Positions 19,452 to 28,553 of a DNA stretch of 50,282 nt are shown in pieces. Numbering within the stretch: position 1 is the first letter of the stretch; each line of letters opens with the position of its first letter. Made by a program: the position numbers and the translations under genes. This stretch comes from an uncultured Caryophanales bacterium. Lineage in GTDB: Bacteria; Bacillota_I; Bacilli_A; RF39; UBA660. The notes under the pieces were generated by a model that had not been told where the DNA came from, ran no database searches, and saw only the letters and a list, made by a program, of their open reading frames with translations. The stretch is from the NCBI GenBank assembly GCA_948442255.1, contig CAOJRT010000009.1, forward strand, positions 1 to 50,282. The letters are read 5' to 3'.

Positions 19452-19606
19452 TTTTCTCACCGCCTTCATTGGATTTGACCAAATAATCTCTAATGCTTTT
19501 TATTTTAACATATATTTACCTATTTTAAAAATTCATATTATCTTTTAATCATATACAGAATTATGATAAAATGAAATTGAAATATTTATATAAGGAAGGA
19601 AAAAAG

Positions 19607-20254
19607 ATGAAAATAACTAAATACCCTCAATCATGTTTAATGATTGAAACAAATAATAAAAGAATATTAATTGATGCAGGTAGCTTAAAGTATGAAGATA
19701 AATTTCTAGAAGCATGGAAAAAGGCTGATATCATACTTATAACACATAAACATGGAGATCATATTCATAGTAATGTCATCAAGGATTTAACGATTCCAAT
19801 TTATTCTACAGGGGAAGTGCAAAACAACTATCCAGAAATCAAATTTAATATCGTAAAAGAAAATGATGTGTTGCATTTGGAAGATATTAAAATAGAGGTT
19901 GTGAAAGCAATTCATGGATATAATCCTAATCTAAAAAATGGTGGGCAAGTATTTGAAAATGTTGGATATATTGTAGATGATGGACAGCATAGATTCTATG
20001 TAACAAGTGATACTATCTGTTTTAATAACGACTATAAAGCCGATATCGTTGCTCTTCCTGTAACAGCACACGGCCTTACTATGTCAGCATATGAAGCCTC
20101 ATTATTTGCTAAAGAATTAGGAGCAAAATTAGTATTACCCATTCATATGGATAATGAAAAGTATCCAACAAACCTAGTATATATGGAAGAAAATTTCGAG
20201 AAATTTAATATCAATTATAAAGTGTTAGATATTGGCGAAGCAATAGAAATTTAA
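19607..20254 (+). CDS. MBL-fold metallo-hydrolase (UlaG-like)
   Basis: A 215-residue beta-lactamase-fold hydrolase. The metal motif HKHGDH (His47, His49, Asp51, His52) is intact, with further ligands likely in AIHGYN, TSDTICF and LPIHMDN. The small size and the start MKITKYPQSCLMIETNNKR are typical of the UlaG-like group annotated as metal-dependent hydrolases, for which many substrates are unknown. The ATG at 19607 follows AAGGAAGG; the Met 12 codons upstream has no such site. It begins a plus-strand run that continues with closely spaced genes to 24.0 kb. Confidence 0.85.
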   Translation: MKITKYPQSCLMIETNNKRILIDAGSLKYEDKFLEAWKKADIILITHKHGDHIHSNVIKDLTIPIYSTGEVQNNYPEIKFNIVKENDVLHLEDIKIEVVKAIHGYNPNLKNGGQVFENVGYIVDDGQHRFYVTSDTICFNNDYKADIVALPVTAHGLTMSAYEASLFAKELGAKLVLPIHMDNEKYPTNLVYMEENFEKFNINYKVLDIGEAIEI

Positions 20255-20271
20255 GATTGGATGGATATTAT

Positions 20272-20904
20272 ATGATTATAACGTCAGAAATGTGGAAGCA
20301 AAAGGTTCCTAAAAAGATGATTCCTACTCGATTGGATAGTGCTTTAAATTTATATACTAATGTTCATTATAAAAATGAAAAAGGAATTATTGTCTATAAT
20401 ACAAATCCGAAAACTTGGAACTGTCTTTATTCTTTTTATGAATTGAATCACAAATTTACAGTTGATAATTGCAATTTTAACATCGAAAATCCTACTTATG
20501 GAGAATTAATTGAAGAATACAAGTCTATATATCAAAAAGTATATGAACAAGAAAAAGGATACACAAAAGAGTCAAGAATTAATACTTTAATTGACGAGTT
20601 TAAGAAGACTTTTAATTTAGATAATGTTAATATTAGTGATGAATTAGAACCGATTTTTGAATTAAAATACTCCAAATCTAAAAATGTATGGACATTATAT
20701 TATTTTGAGAATTATGTAGCAAATAAAGTAGATAATCTACATGATTTATTAAATCAATCTTTATATGAACAAAAAATATTACCTTTAGATTCATCTATTA
20801 ATGAAATTGACGGAGTAGATTTAACAAGTAACATACCATACCTTTTATCTATTGAGTCTAATATAGAAAAATTAGATAATAACCTAATTGAATGCGGAGA
20901 TTAA
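20272..20904 (+). CDS. Hypothetical protein, 210 residues
   Basis: A soluble-looking protein with many aromatic residues (WKQKVPKKMIPTRLDSALN; KTWNCLYSFYELNHKF) and a DUF-like mixed alpha/beta profile; I do not recognise the family. A longer frame starts at a TTG (20257), but the ATG at 20272 has GGATGG seven to eight bases upstream. It sits 17 bases after the metallo-hydrolase and 4 bases before a broken methyltransferase, so all are probably one transcript. Confidence 0.6.
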   Translation: MIITSEMWKQKVPKKMIPTRLDSALNLYTNVHYKNEKGIIVYNTNPKTWNCLYSFYELNHKFTVDNCNFNIENPTYGELIEEYKSIYQKVYEQEKGYTKESRINTLIDEFKKTFNLDNVNISDELEPIFELKYSKSKNVWTLYYFENYVANKVDNLHDLLNQSLYEQKILPLDSSINEIDGVDLTSNIPYLLSIESNIEKLDNNLIECGD

Positions 20905-20908
20905 ATTA

Positions 20909-21533
20909 ATGAACAATGGATATTTAGAAATGTGGGATAATTGGTCTAAAAAAAGAGCAATTGTTCCTGTTTATGACAATTGGTTGGATGATTATTATGA
21001 TATACTAACTGAAAATAAAAATACTGAAATATTAGATTTAGGTTGTGGTATTGGAGCTGATACTTTATATTTAATAGAAAGAGGATTTAACGTATTATCT
21101 TGTGATTTTTCAAATGAAGCATTAAAAAGTATTAGTAAAAATATTCCAAATAGTAGAACAAAATATTTAGATATGCTAGAAACATTTCCGTTTGCTGATG
21201 AAAGCTATTCTTTAATTATTGCAGACTTGTCCCTACATTATTTTGATAATGATACAACAAATTAAAAGAATTCTAAAAGAAAATGGTATTCTACTCGCCA
21301 GAGTTGCTTCAGTAAATGATTTTAATTTTGGTGCTGGTATTGGAGAACAATTAGAAAAAAACTTTTATTTTGAAGGAGATTATACGAAAAGATTCTTTGA
21401 CCAAGTAGATGTTAATAAATATTTTGGTATTATTGGTGAAGTAAAAAGTTTTGAAACATCAATGATTCGAAATGAAGAAGAATATTCAAAGCCTAAAATG
21501 TTATATCAAATAAAAGTTACGAAAGGAAACTAA
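20909..21533 (+). pseudogene. Class I SAM-dependent methyltransferase, frameshifted
   Basis: The first frame (to 21265) gives the Rossmann motifs ILDLGCGIGADTLYL (motif I), SCDFSNEAL and ADLSLHYFDND (motif IV). The second frame (from about 21240) gives IKRILKENGILLARV and the C-terminal KMLYQIKVTKGN. Relatives have some five more residues between HYF...TT and the IKRIL helix, so the break near 21245-21262 may be a small deletion of several bases rather than one. The start at 20909 follows GCGGAG nine bases upstream. A product ending at 21265 would lack the last strands of the fold. Confidence 0.8.
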
Positions 21534-21537
21534 TTCT

Positions 21538-21885
21538 ATGAACAAACAATTTGTAGATGAATGGTTAAATAAACTAAAAGATTATTGGTTTAATAAAGAT
21601 ATTGAACGTGCTGTTTCATTGTTTAAAAATACTCTCTTTTATCAAGAAACGCCATTTATGAAACCTTACACTACCTTAGAAGAAATAAAAGAGGAATGGC
21701 AACATATTAAAAATGAGAATATTCAATTTATAGAAATTAAGCCTTTAGCTATAGATGGATATACTATAATTGCACAATGGATTTTAAAACAAAATAATCA
21801 AAATTTTGATGGAATATATGAAATAAAATTTAACGAAAATCTTGAGTGTATTTACTTTAAAAGTTGGGAAATGAAAGATGAATAA
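21538..21885 (+). CDS. SnoaL/NTF2-like small protein
   Basis: A 115-residue protein with the NTF2-like cone fold pattern: an N-terminal helix pair (FVDEWLNKLKDYWFNKDIERAVSL), a strand with LFYQETPFMKPYT, the helix LEEIKEEWQHI, then three strands ending IYEIKFNENLECIYFKSWEM. Members bind small hydrophobic ligands or act as isomerases; many are unknown. AAGGAAAC precedes the ATG. It lies four bases after the broken methyltransferase and overlaps the PnuC-like start by eight bases. Confidence 0.75.
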   Translation: MNKQFVDEWLNKLKDYWFNKDIERAVSLFKNTLFYQETPFMKPYTTLEEIKEEWQHIKNENIQFIEIKPLAIDGYTIIAQWILKQNNQNFDGIYEIKFNENLECIYFKSWEMKDE

Positions 21886-22548
21886 GAAGTATATAATAAT
21901 TACTTGTATTTGTGCCATAATTTCATTGATTTCAGGTATAATTTCTAACGATATTATAGTTGGTGGAACTATTTTATTAACAGGATTATTATGTGCTTAT
22001 TTTGCAAGTGAAGGAAAAAGGATCAATTATATTTTAGGTTTAATTAATTATCTTTTAATGGGATATGTTTCGTTTAAGAATAATTTATATGGGATATTTT
22101 TTTTCTATATATTTATATTCTCGCCTCTTCAAGTGAAAGGCTTTGTAACTTGGAATACAAATTTAGATGATGAAAATAATGTAAAGGTTCGAAAATTTAA
22201 TAAAAAAAATTCTATAATTATTACACTATCTTTATAGTTGGAAGTTTATTACTGGGATATTTACTTACTCTAATCCCAAGTCAAAAATTAGCATTTATGG
22301 ATGCAAGCTCTAATTGTATTAACTTATGTGGAGTAATACTTATGATTCTTAGATTTAAAGAATCATGGTGGTTATGGTTAATCAACAATGTTATAGATTT
22401 AAGTATTTGGATTATAACTTTTATAAATAAAGGTGAAGGATCTACAATGATGTTATTAGTATTTATTGGATACCTACTTATTAATGTTTATGGAATAATT
22501 AAATGGCATATAGAAGCGAAGAAAGGAGCAAATAATGGAAATCAATGA
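21878..22548 (+). pseudogene. pnuC: PnuC-like nicotinamide riboside transporter, frameshifted
   Basis: A multi-span membrane protein of the PnuC family, which takes up nicotinamide riboside for NAD. The first frame (21878-22237) holds helices 1-4 and the family stretch FSPLQVKGFVTWNTNL; the second (from about 22230) holds FIVGSLLLGYLLTLIPSQ, MDASSNCINLCG and KESWWLWLINNVIDL, a core PnuC signature with the Trp-Trp and Asn residues. Adding one T in TCTTTATAG (near 22229) joins the frames perfectly, so one base in a T run is missing. The 3' end overlaps the next gene by 14 bases. Confidence 0.82.
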
Positions 22549-23392
22549 TAATGATTATAAAGAATTAAGTCCCACAGCTATTGTAACTTCTTATCCAAGA
22601 ATATTTACAGATATACCTTATGAAAAAAATATATATAACTGGCTAGAAAGTCATTGTAATACAGAAGTTTCTCTATATAAGAATTTAGCTCCTGAAATAG
22701 AAGCAAGATATAAATTAATCAATAATCTTTTAGATAAATACAATATAAAACAGATTTTGGAATTAGCAGCTGGTTATTGCTCTCGTGGCTTAATTTATGC
22801 AAAAAAAGGTTATATGTATGTTGAATTAGACTTAGAAAATGTTTCAAACAACAAAAAAGAACTCTTACACTCTATTGCATTGGACATTCCTAACAACTTA
22901 AATATTATTAGTGGTAATGCTTTAAAAAAAGAAGATTTTGAAAAGGTAGAAAATTACTTTCATGCGGATGAAGAAGTGGCTGTGATCAATGAAGGGTTAC
23001 TACGTTATTTAACTTTTGAAGAAAAAAGAATCGTAGCAAAAAACATCTATAAAATGTTGTCTAAACATGGTGGCGTTTGGATTACATCTGATTTGACTCC
23101 TAAAAAGTTTATAAAATCACAAAATGACGCACTTCCAGATTTTAATAAAAATGTATCTAATATTACTTCAAGAAATAACTTAAATGATAGGTTTGAAGAT
23201 ATAAATCATGTAAAAGAATTTTTTGGAGATATCGGTTTTGAGGTATTAGAGATTCATAAATTTAATGAAGTAAAGGATGAATTATATTCTATTAATACAT
23301 TAAAAATTATAGACGATAAAATGGAAAAAATATTAGAAGATGCTATCGTAGTAGTTTTGAAAGTGGAAACAGAAGGAAAATATAAAATATGA
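22535..23392 (+). CDS. Leucine carboxyl methyltransferase-like enzyme
   Basis: A 285-residue class I methyltransferase of the LCMT/PPM1 type. Visible: an N-terminal lid helix region (SPTAIVTSYPRIF; EIEARYKLINNLL), the SAM motif ILELAAGYCSRGLIYA, the acidic loop VELDLENV, and INEGLLRYLTFEEK, which is the family's conserved GLL-x-YL block. Bacterial members methylate small acids or unknown targets. The ribosome site AAAGGAG lies inside the preceding PnuC frame. Its TGA stop overlaps the ATG of the next gene (ATGA). It is the only undamaged enzyme in the 20.9-24.0 kb run. Confidence 0.78.
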   Translation: MEINDNDYKELSPTAIVTSYPRIFTDIPYEKNIYNWLESHCNTEVSLYKNLAPEIEARYKLINNLLDKYNIKQILELAAGYCSRGLIYAKKGYMYVELDLENVSNNKKELLHSIALDIPNNLNIISGNALKKEDFEKVENYFHADEEVAVINEGLLRYLTFEEKRIVAKNIYKMLSKHGGVWITSDLTPKKFIKSQNDALPDFNKNVSNITSRNNLNDRFEDINHVKEFFGDIGFEVLEIHKFNEVKDELYSINTLKIIDDKMEKILEDAIVVVLKVETEGKYKI

Positions 23393-24002
23393 TAAATGTA
23401 AATGTTGTTAATAAAAATAACCATGATTAAGAATAAATTTGCTAAGTTTGAAAAAAACACTTCTTATAGGCGAACTATATGTGCTATTTGGATTAGATAC
23501 AACGACCATTTATGCCACAAAACTTTATGATAAAGATGTTACCGTGTTACTTCTCGAATCTACTAAGGGAATAGAAGACAATTTAGATATACTACTTGCT
23601 CATGAATATACTCATTTTGTAAGAAAACAAATATTTAAACGAGATATATTTGAAAACTCCATTGGGGAGAGATTTATTACAGAAGGAATTGGTTGTAAAT
23701 ATTAAAAAGAAATTGTTCCAGATAAAGAAGACTACCAATATTGTATAGTAGGTAAAGAAATAGTGGATTGGGTAAAAAATCATATAGATAAGGTAGAAGA
23801 ACATATGACGGGAAATACTTTAAACAACTCTTTAATATATGATTATTTTTATATGTTTGCAGATGCAGAAAAAACAGGGCTTCCACCACGAACAGGTTAT
23901 GTTTATGGTTATTTAAAAATAAAAGAATATTTAGAAAAGAAACATTTAAAAATCAAAGATATCCTTTCTTTAGAATGGGAAGAAATATTCAATGATTTCT
24001 AA
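23389..24002 (+). pseudogene. Zinc-protease-like (HExxH) gene, multiply disrupted
   Basis: The start ATG overlaps the preceding stop and gives MINVNVVNKNN before a TAA; the frame then resumes near 23439 with LLIGELYVLFGLDTTTIYAT, the metal motif HEYTH (LLAHEYTHFVRKQ), and RFITEGIGCKY, stops at a TAA (23703-23705), and continues in the same frame with KEIVPDKEDYQ, GYVYGYLKIKEYLE and WEEIFNDF. This is the layout of DUF2268-like predicted metallopeptidases, of which the N-terminal third is largely missing. So at least one deletion or frameshift and one nonsense change are present. Confidence 0.72.
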
Positions 24003-24094
24003 AGGATTGTTCTTTCTTTTTTTATGATTTTTTTGTTGAAATATGCAAATAAAATGTTAAAATAGTTTTTAATAACATTTTTTGGGGGCTGGGC

Positions 24095-24940
24095 ATGGAA
24101 AAATTACAGTACGATAGCTTTTATAAATTTTTGGTTTCTTTGGGGACAATATTAATTATCTCTCCTCTTCTCGCCTTATATTTTTTAGTAAATAGCAGTA
24201 ATGCGATTTTAATGGAGAGTGATTTTTATAACGCTTTGACTTCTTCTTCCCAAAATATAGTAAATAAAAGAGAAGGCATTCTTTCTTTTGTCTTTAAATA
24301 TTCTCCGTGGTTTTTGATAGCTGTTTTTATTCTTGGTATACTCGCTTTCCTTTATGGGGGTTATAAATGGTTCTCATTACAAAAAGAACTTGATCAACAA
24401 ATTAAATTAAAAACTAAAGAGCAAAAAAACATTGTAGAAAATATGTCTCCTCCTGAAATATTCAAAAAGACTAATGCAGATGTACAAGATATTAAAACTC
24501 CTAAAGAAGCAAATAAGACTGCCCAAAGTGGTGTTTTACTGAAAGCTCTTTCATTAGAAGATACTTATTATCAAATGGTTAAGGAAAAACTAAAGAAAAA
24601 ATATTCCGTTCGCCAAAATGTTAAAATTAATCATATGGAATACGATATTGTGGCCAGATCAAAATTCGATAACTTAGATTCTCTTTATGAAATAAAATAT
24701 TGGACTAAAGTTCCATCTTGTAAAAAATTCCAGAATGTTATTAGAGCTTTAGAAGAACGCGGTATCAATTATGAAAATACCATGAAAAGAAACTTTCAAA
24801 ATTATTTAGTTATTATAACAACAGAAAGTCAATGCTCCCTTATGAAAATAAGTGCTTACAAGTGGAAACAGCAAATGGATTTGATAAAAAATATCAATAT
24901 TGAAGTCATTTCGGAAAATGACATAGAAAAAGAACTCTAA
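24095..24940 (+). CDS. Membrane protein with PD-(D/E)XK-like domain
   Basis: A 281-residue protein with two transmembrane helices (about 12-33 and 73-93), a charged linker, and a C-terminal cytoplasmic domain (150-281). That domain looks like a restriction-endonuclease fold: a helix, KINHMEYDIVARSK (Asp), then SLYEIKYW with the Glu-x-Lys pair, and later helix and strand NYLVIITT. I infer a membrane-tethered nuclease or an inactive relative; no named family fits. GGGGG lies eight bases before the ATG, and TTGAAA-16-TAAAAT (about 24036-24063) forms a promoter. Confidence 0.65.
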   Translation: MEKLQYDSFYKFLVSLGTILIISPLLALYFLVNSSNAILMESDFYNALTSSSQNIVNKREGILSFVFKYSPWFLIAVFILGILAFLYGGYKWFSLQKELDQQIKLKTKEQKNIVENMSPPEIFKKTNADVQDIKTPKEANKTAQSGVLLKALSLEDTYYQMVKEKLKKKYSVRQNVKINHMEYDIVARSKFDNLDSLYEIKYWTKVPSCKKFQNVIRALEERGINYENTMKRNFQNYLVIITTESQCSLMKISAYKWKQQMDLIKNINIEVISENDIEKEL

Positions 24941-24966
24941 TTGGAATTCCTTTTAGTGTTCTTTCT

Positions 24967-25713
24967 TCATTCTAATTCTATGAAGCCATTTCTACTCCAT
25001 AACCATAATGGGGTATGCACATCAATTGGTTTATAGGAAGAATTTTTTAATAATTCTTGCCATCTTTTTATTGTTATTTCTTGAACATTAGAAGCATGAT
25101 ATTCTTCTTCTGTTATAAGACCTAATTTATATGTGGATCGACATACATGGGTGTCTGGTGCAACTGTTAGACATTCTATATTTTTATATTTTCTGTCGGT
25201 ATATTGCCATATAACATATAACCAATAATTACATATTTTTGTTCCTGAAAGATAAGGAAATCTCTTTTTATTTTCTTTTTGAATAAAATCTCTTATTTTA
25301 TTTACGTCATTTCCTAATTGAACAAACAGCTTTCTTATATCTCCATCAAAAAGGGTTACAAATGTTTCACATAAACTTAACCATATTTCTGTTTGTTTTT
25401 CTTTTTGAAGAGCTACTTTATATTTAGTTAATGCTTTTTGGACTTCAGAGAATGGTTTTTTTAGGCATTCTTTGGGATTAAAAACAAATGTTGTTTCTTC
25501 ATCTTTGTAAGTATTTAATGCACTTTCCCATAATGTATAGGAATTTCTTTGGTAATTTAGAGCCATAGGTAAAGTAAAATATAAATAATTTTCTAAACTA
25601 TCTAAGGGAAGATAAGGGTTTTTATCTTCGGGCATTATTTCTCCTCCTAGTTTTCCCTCTTTATAATATTGTAATAACAATTCTACTTTTTTTAGTATTT
25701 CTTCTTTTTTCAT
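24967..25713 (-). CDS. HhH-GPD DNA glycosylase-like protein
   Basis: A 248-residue protein that I read as a distant HhH-GPD superfamily member. Features: FPYLSGTKICNYWLYVIW in the position of the helix-hairpin-helix with its Lys, and VAPDTHVCRSTYKLGLI, which matches the VDTHV-x-R-x(n)-LGL block holding the catalytic Asp in endonuclease III relatives. The N-terminal 120 residues are helical and unfamiliar. AAGGAG precedes the ATG. Its stop is 26 bases after the convergent membrane nuclease-like gene. If correct it removes damaged bases; the typical iron-sulfur Cys loop of endonuclease III is missing. Confidence 0.5.
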   Translation of the reverse strand: MKKEEILKKVELLLQYYKEGKLGGEIMPEDKNPYLPLDSLENYLYFTLPMALNYQRNSYTLWESALNTYKDEETTFVFNPKECLKKPFSEVQKALTKYKVALQKEKQTEIWLSLCETFVTLFDGDIRKLFVQLGNDVNKIRDFIQKENKKRFPYLSGTKICNYWLYVIWQYTDRKYKNIECLTVAPDTHVCRSTYKLGLITEEEYHASNVQEITIKRWQELLKNSSYKPIDVHTPLWLWSRNGFIELE

Positions 25714-25860
25714 ATTGTACTCCTTTTTTATAGTATATCATTATTTCCTCTTCTTTTAGAAAAAATACTCTCTACTTTGATTTGTCAAATAAGGAAAACT
25801 TTTCTATATTTTCTTTTATTATTCTACTATGTAAGTTATAATTAATATGGGTGGTAATAT

Positions 25861-26772
25861 ATGAAAATAAAAGAAGAAATTCTTACTTCCTTGTGTGACC
25901 AAGTGCCTATTTCAGTAGCTTATCTTGTACCTACAGGAAAAATAAAAGGTATCTTACAAATTGTTCATGGCATGGCTGAACATAAAGAAAGATATTACAC
26001 TTTTATGGAGTATTTAGAAAAGCTTGGGTTTGCGAGTGTTATATGTGATAATAGAGGACACGGAAAAAGTGTTTTGCAAGAGGATGATTTAGGATATTTT
26101 TATGAAGAGAAAGCAAACTTTATTATCGAAGATTTACATTCTGTAACTACTTTTATAAAGAACCTTATTCCTGAAATTCCTATCACATTATTTGGTCATA
26201 GTATGGGTTCTATGCTTGTAAGAAAATATGTCAAAACATACGATTATGAAATTGATAAATTAATTGTATGTGGCTCTCCTAGCAAAAATAGCTTTGCTTT
26301 TTTAGGGATTGCTCTTGCTAAATTTTTATCTATTTTTAAAGGTGGACATTATCGAAGTTCTTTTATTGATTTTTTAGCTTTTGGGAGTTTTAACAAATAT
26401 TTTCCTAACGAAGGAAAAAATGCATGGATATGCAGTAGTAAAAGCACAGTAGACGCTTATCAAAATGATACCTTATGTGGATTTACTTTTACTTTAAATG
26501 GTTTTTTAAATCTTTTTCATATGATGCAAGATATCTATAGTAAAAAGGGATGGCTAGTAAAAAATCCTACTCTTCCTATTTATTTTATAGCAGGAAGTGA
26601 TGATAAAGTCATTCTAAGTAAAGAAAAATGGGAAGATAGTCAAAACTTTTTAAAACAGATTGGGTATTTTGATATTTCAAACAAACTATATCCTCACTTT
26701 AGACATGAGTTATTAAATGAGGAAGGACATCTTCTTGTTTATGAAGATATTGTGAAATTTCTAGAAAAATAG
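25861..26772 (+). CDS. Alpha/beta hydrolase (S33, monoglyceride-lipase-like)
   Basis: A 303-residue serine hydrolase. It has the oxyanion start QIVHGMAEHKERY, the CDNRGHGKS block, the nucleophile elbow FGHSMGS (Ser114), the acid AGSDDKVI, and the His in HFRHELLNE. This order is typical of the serine aminopeptidase S33 / monoacylglycerol lipase group, which splits lipid esters or lysophospholipids. GGGTGG precedes the ATG; TATAAT is seen near 25841. A weak hairpin with a T run (about 26764-26791) follows the stop. Confidence 0.9.
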   Translation: MKIKEEILTSLCDQVPISVAYLVPTGKIKGILQIVHGMAEHKERYYTFMEYLEKLGFASVICDNRGHGKSVLQEDDLGYFYEEKANFIIEDLHSVTTFIKNLIPEIPITLFGHSMGSMLVRKYVKTYDYEIDKLIVCGSPSKNSFAFLGIALAKFLSIFKGGHYRSSFIDFLAFGSFNKYFPNEGKNAWICSSKSTVDAYQNDTLCGFTFTLNGFLNLFHMMQDIYSKKGWLVKNPTLPIYFIAGSDDKVILSKEKWEDSQNFLKQIGYFDISNKLYPHFRHELLNEEGHLLVYEDIVKFLEK

Positions 26773-26831
26773 CTGATTTATTAGCTTTTTTTTTGTATTT
26801 ATTGTAAAATGGTAGATGAGGAGTGACTAAC

Positions 26832-27554
26832 ATGACAAGAAGAAAACAAAATACGATTTTGCCAGATGAAGTAGAAATAAACAATAAGACAGAAATAGAG
26901 AAAGAAAAGATAGCGTTAGAAGAAGAGTTTGAGGAAGATTTTGAAGAAGTATCTATGGAAGAAAGAATACTAAATATTGAAAAAAAGACAAACGCAACTT
27001 TTATATTATTAATCATTGTAATGTTAATGGTGTTGATTTCTTTAATTTATTCAGTAAGTAATCAAAATAATAATATGGGAAATAGTACACAAACAAATAA
27101 TAATTCTTCGCAAACGAGTGATGGCTCTTATGATACAAGTATGTTTACAGAGATTACTGCACAAGACATTGCCACTTTAAGTAAAACTGATACGATTGTC
27201 ATTATGATAGGTAGGCAAGGATGTGGATGGTGTGCAGAATATGCTCCTATGTTTGTATCTGTTGCAAAAGAATTTAATGTAACACCTTATTATATCGATT
27301 TAGCTAAAATCTTAGATTTTTCTCAAGTCGAAGTTACACAACAAGTTTCTGTTGCTGATGAAACAGCTTATAATACAATTATTTCCTTAACTGGTAATGG
27401 CGAATGGGCTACATTTGCTAAAGATAAATTTGGTGCTACTCCACAAACTTTAGTTATCAAAAATAACAAAGTAGTTGGTGGATTAAGTGGATATCCAAAA
27501 GATGGAGAAAGTGCTGTTAGAGAAGCTTTCCAAAATGCTGGATTAAAAAAATAA
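26832..27554 (+). CDS. Membrane-anchored thioredoxin-like protein
   Basis: A 240-residue protein: acidic cytoplasmic N terminus, one transmembrane helix (about 56-76), a Ser/Asn/Gln-rich spacer, and an extracytoplasmic thioredoxin fold with CGWC at 131-134 (GRQGCGWCAEYAPMF). The cis-Pro is in GATPQTLVI. The domain resembles the PedC/BrcD bacteriocin accessory thioredoxins, so it may make or reduce disulfides outside the membrane. The ATG at 26832 has GAGGAG eight bases upstream; the GTG at 26823 is too close. A terminator ends this transcript. Confidence 0.85.
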   Translation: MTRRKQNTILPDEVEINNKTEIEKEKIALEEEFEEDFEEVSMEERILNIEKKTNATFILLIIVMLMVLISLIYSVSNQNNNMGNSTQTNNNSSQTSDGSYDTSMFTEITAQDIATLSKTDTIVIMIGRQGCGWCAEYAPMFVSVAKEFNVTPYYIDLAKILDFSQVEVTQQVSVADETAYNTIISLTGNGEWATFAKDKFGATPQTLVIKNNKVVGGLSGYPKDGESAVREAFQNAGLKK

Positions 27555-27576
27555 ACGACTCGTTTATTTTTTTTAT
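27549..27576 (+). terminator. Terminator after the thioredoxin-like gene
   Basis: AAATAAACG-ACT-CGTTTATTT with perfect arms and a following T run. The hairpin contains the gene's own stop codon. Confidence 0.85.
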
Positions 27577-27601
27577 GATATGATAGTTTTAGGTGATTTT
27601 T

Positions 27602-28429
27602 ATGAAGTTGCTAGATGGAAAAACTTTACAAAAAAAATTATTATTATCTTTAAAAGAAAAATATGAAAAGTTAGATAGAAAGTTAACACTTGTAGTTTTT
27701 TTAATAGGAAATTCGGAGAGTAGTTTAGCCTATATAAAACAAAAAGAAAAAGTAGCCAACTATTTAAATTGTCATTTTATTTTAAAACGATTTGATTCTA
27801 TCAGGGAAGAGGATTTTATTTTTCTTATAGAAAAGATGAATCAAGAAGAATTAATAGATGGTATTATTATTCAACTTCCTTTACCTGAATCAATAAATAA
27901 AAAAAATATATTAAATCATGTTTCTCCTTCGAAAGATATTGATGGATTGCACAAAGAAAATAGAGAAAAATTAAGTAAAGGCAAAGAATGTTTTATTCCA
28001 TGTACTCCAAAAGCTATTTTGGATCTTTTAGCTTATTACCACATTTCCATCAAGCAAAAGAAAATTGTTATTTTAGGAAGAAGCATTTTAGTTGGACAAC
28101 CACTACAAATACTTATGGAGCAAATGGGTGGGTACGTCACTCTTCTCCATTCTAAAAGCAAAAATCAAAAAGAAGTTTTAAAAGATAGTGATATTGTTAT
28201 AAGTGCTGTTGGAAAGCCTCATCTTATACAAGGACATATGTTAAAAAAGGGGGTTATCCTACTTGATGTAGGCACTAATTATGTAAATGGGAAATTGCTT
28301 GGGGATGTTGATTCTTCTACTTTACAATCGAAATGTAGTTATGCAGCAATAGTTCCTGGGGGTGTGGGACCTATGACAGTCTATGAGTTATTTTCTAATT
28401 TATATGATGCATATAAAAAAAGGCATTAG
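27602..28429 (+). CDS. folD: Bifunctional methylene-THF dehydrogenase/cyclohydrolase
   Basis: A 275-residue FolD, which interconverts 5,10-methylene-THF, methenyl-THF and 10-formyl-THF for purine and formyl-Met synthesis. Catalytic YxxxK is at Tyr44-Lys48 (AYIKQK); further motifs are IIIQLPLPESI, PSKDIDGLH, the NADP-binding ILGRSILVGQP, VISAVGKPHLI and IVPGGVGPMTVYEL. The length is typical (about 280). The GTG nine bases earlier is part of the ribosome-site region; ATG 27602 is chosen with AGGTGA upstream. It stands alone between two terminator-like hairpins. Confidence 0.96.
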   Translation: MKLLDGKTLQKKLLLSLKEKYEKLDRKLTLVVFLIGNSESSLAYIKQKEKVANYLNCHFILKRFDSIREEDFIFLIEKMNQEELIDGIIIQLPLPESINKKNILNHVSPSKDIDGLHKENREKLSKGKECFIPCTPKAILDLLAYYHISIKQKKIVILGRSILVGQPLQILMEQMGGYVTLLHSKSKNQKEVLKDSDIVISAVGKPHLIQGHMLKKGVILLDVGTNYVNGKLLGDVDSSTLQSKCSYAAIVPGGVGPMTVYELFSNLYDAYKKRH

Positions 28430-28553
28430 GTGTCTTATTTGTTTAGAGCCTTTAATTATAAAAATTACTTGTTATTTTCAATTTATTAATCATCAATAAA
28501 TTTTTCCCTTTTTTACTTTTTTTCATTTTCTCATATTCATATATTATAGGAAA

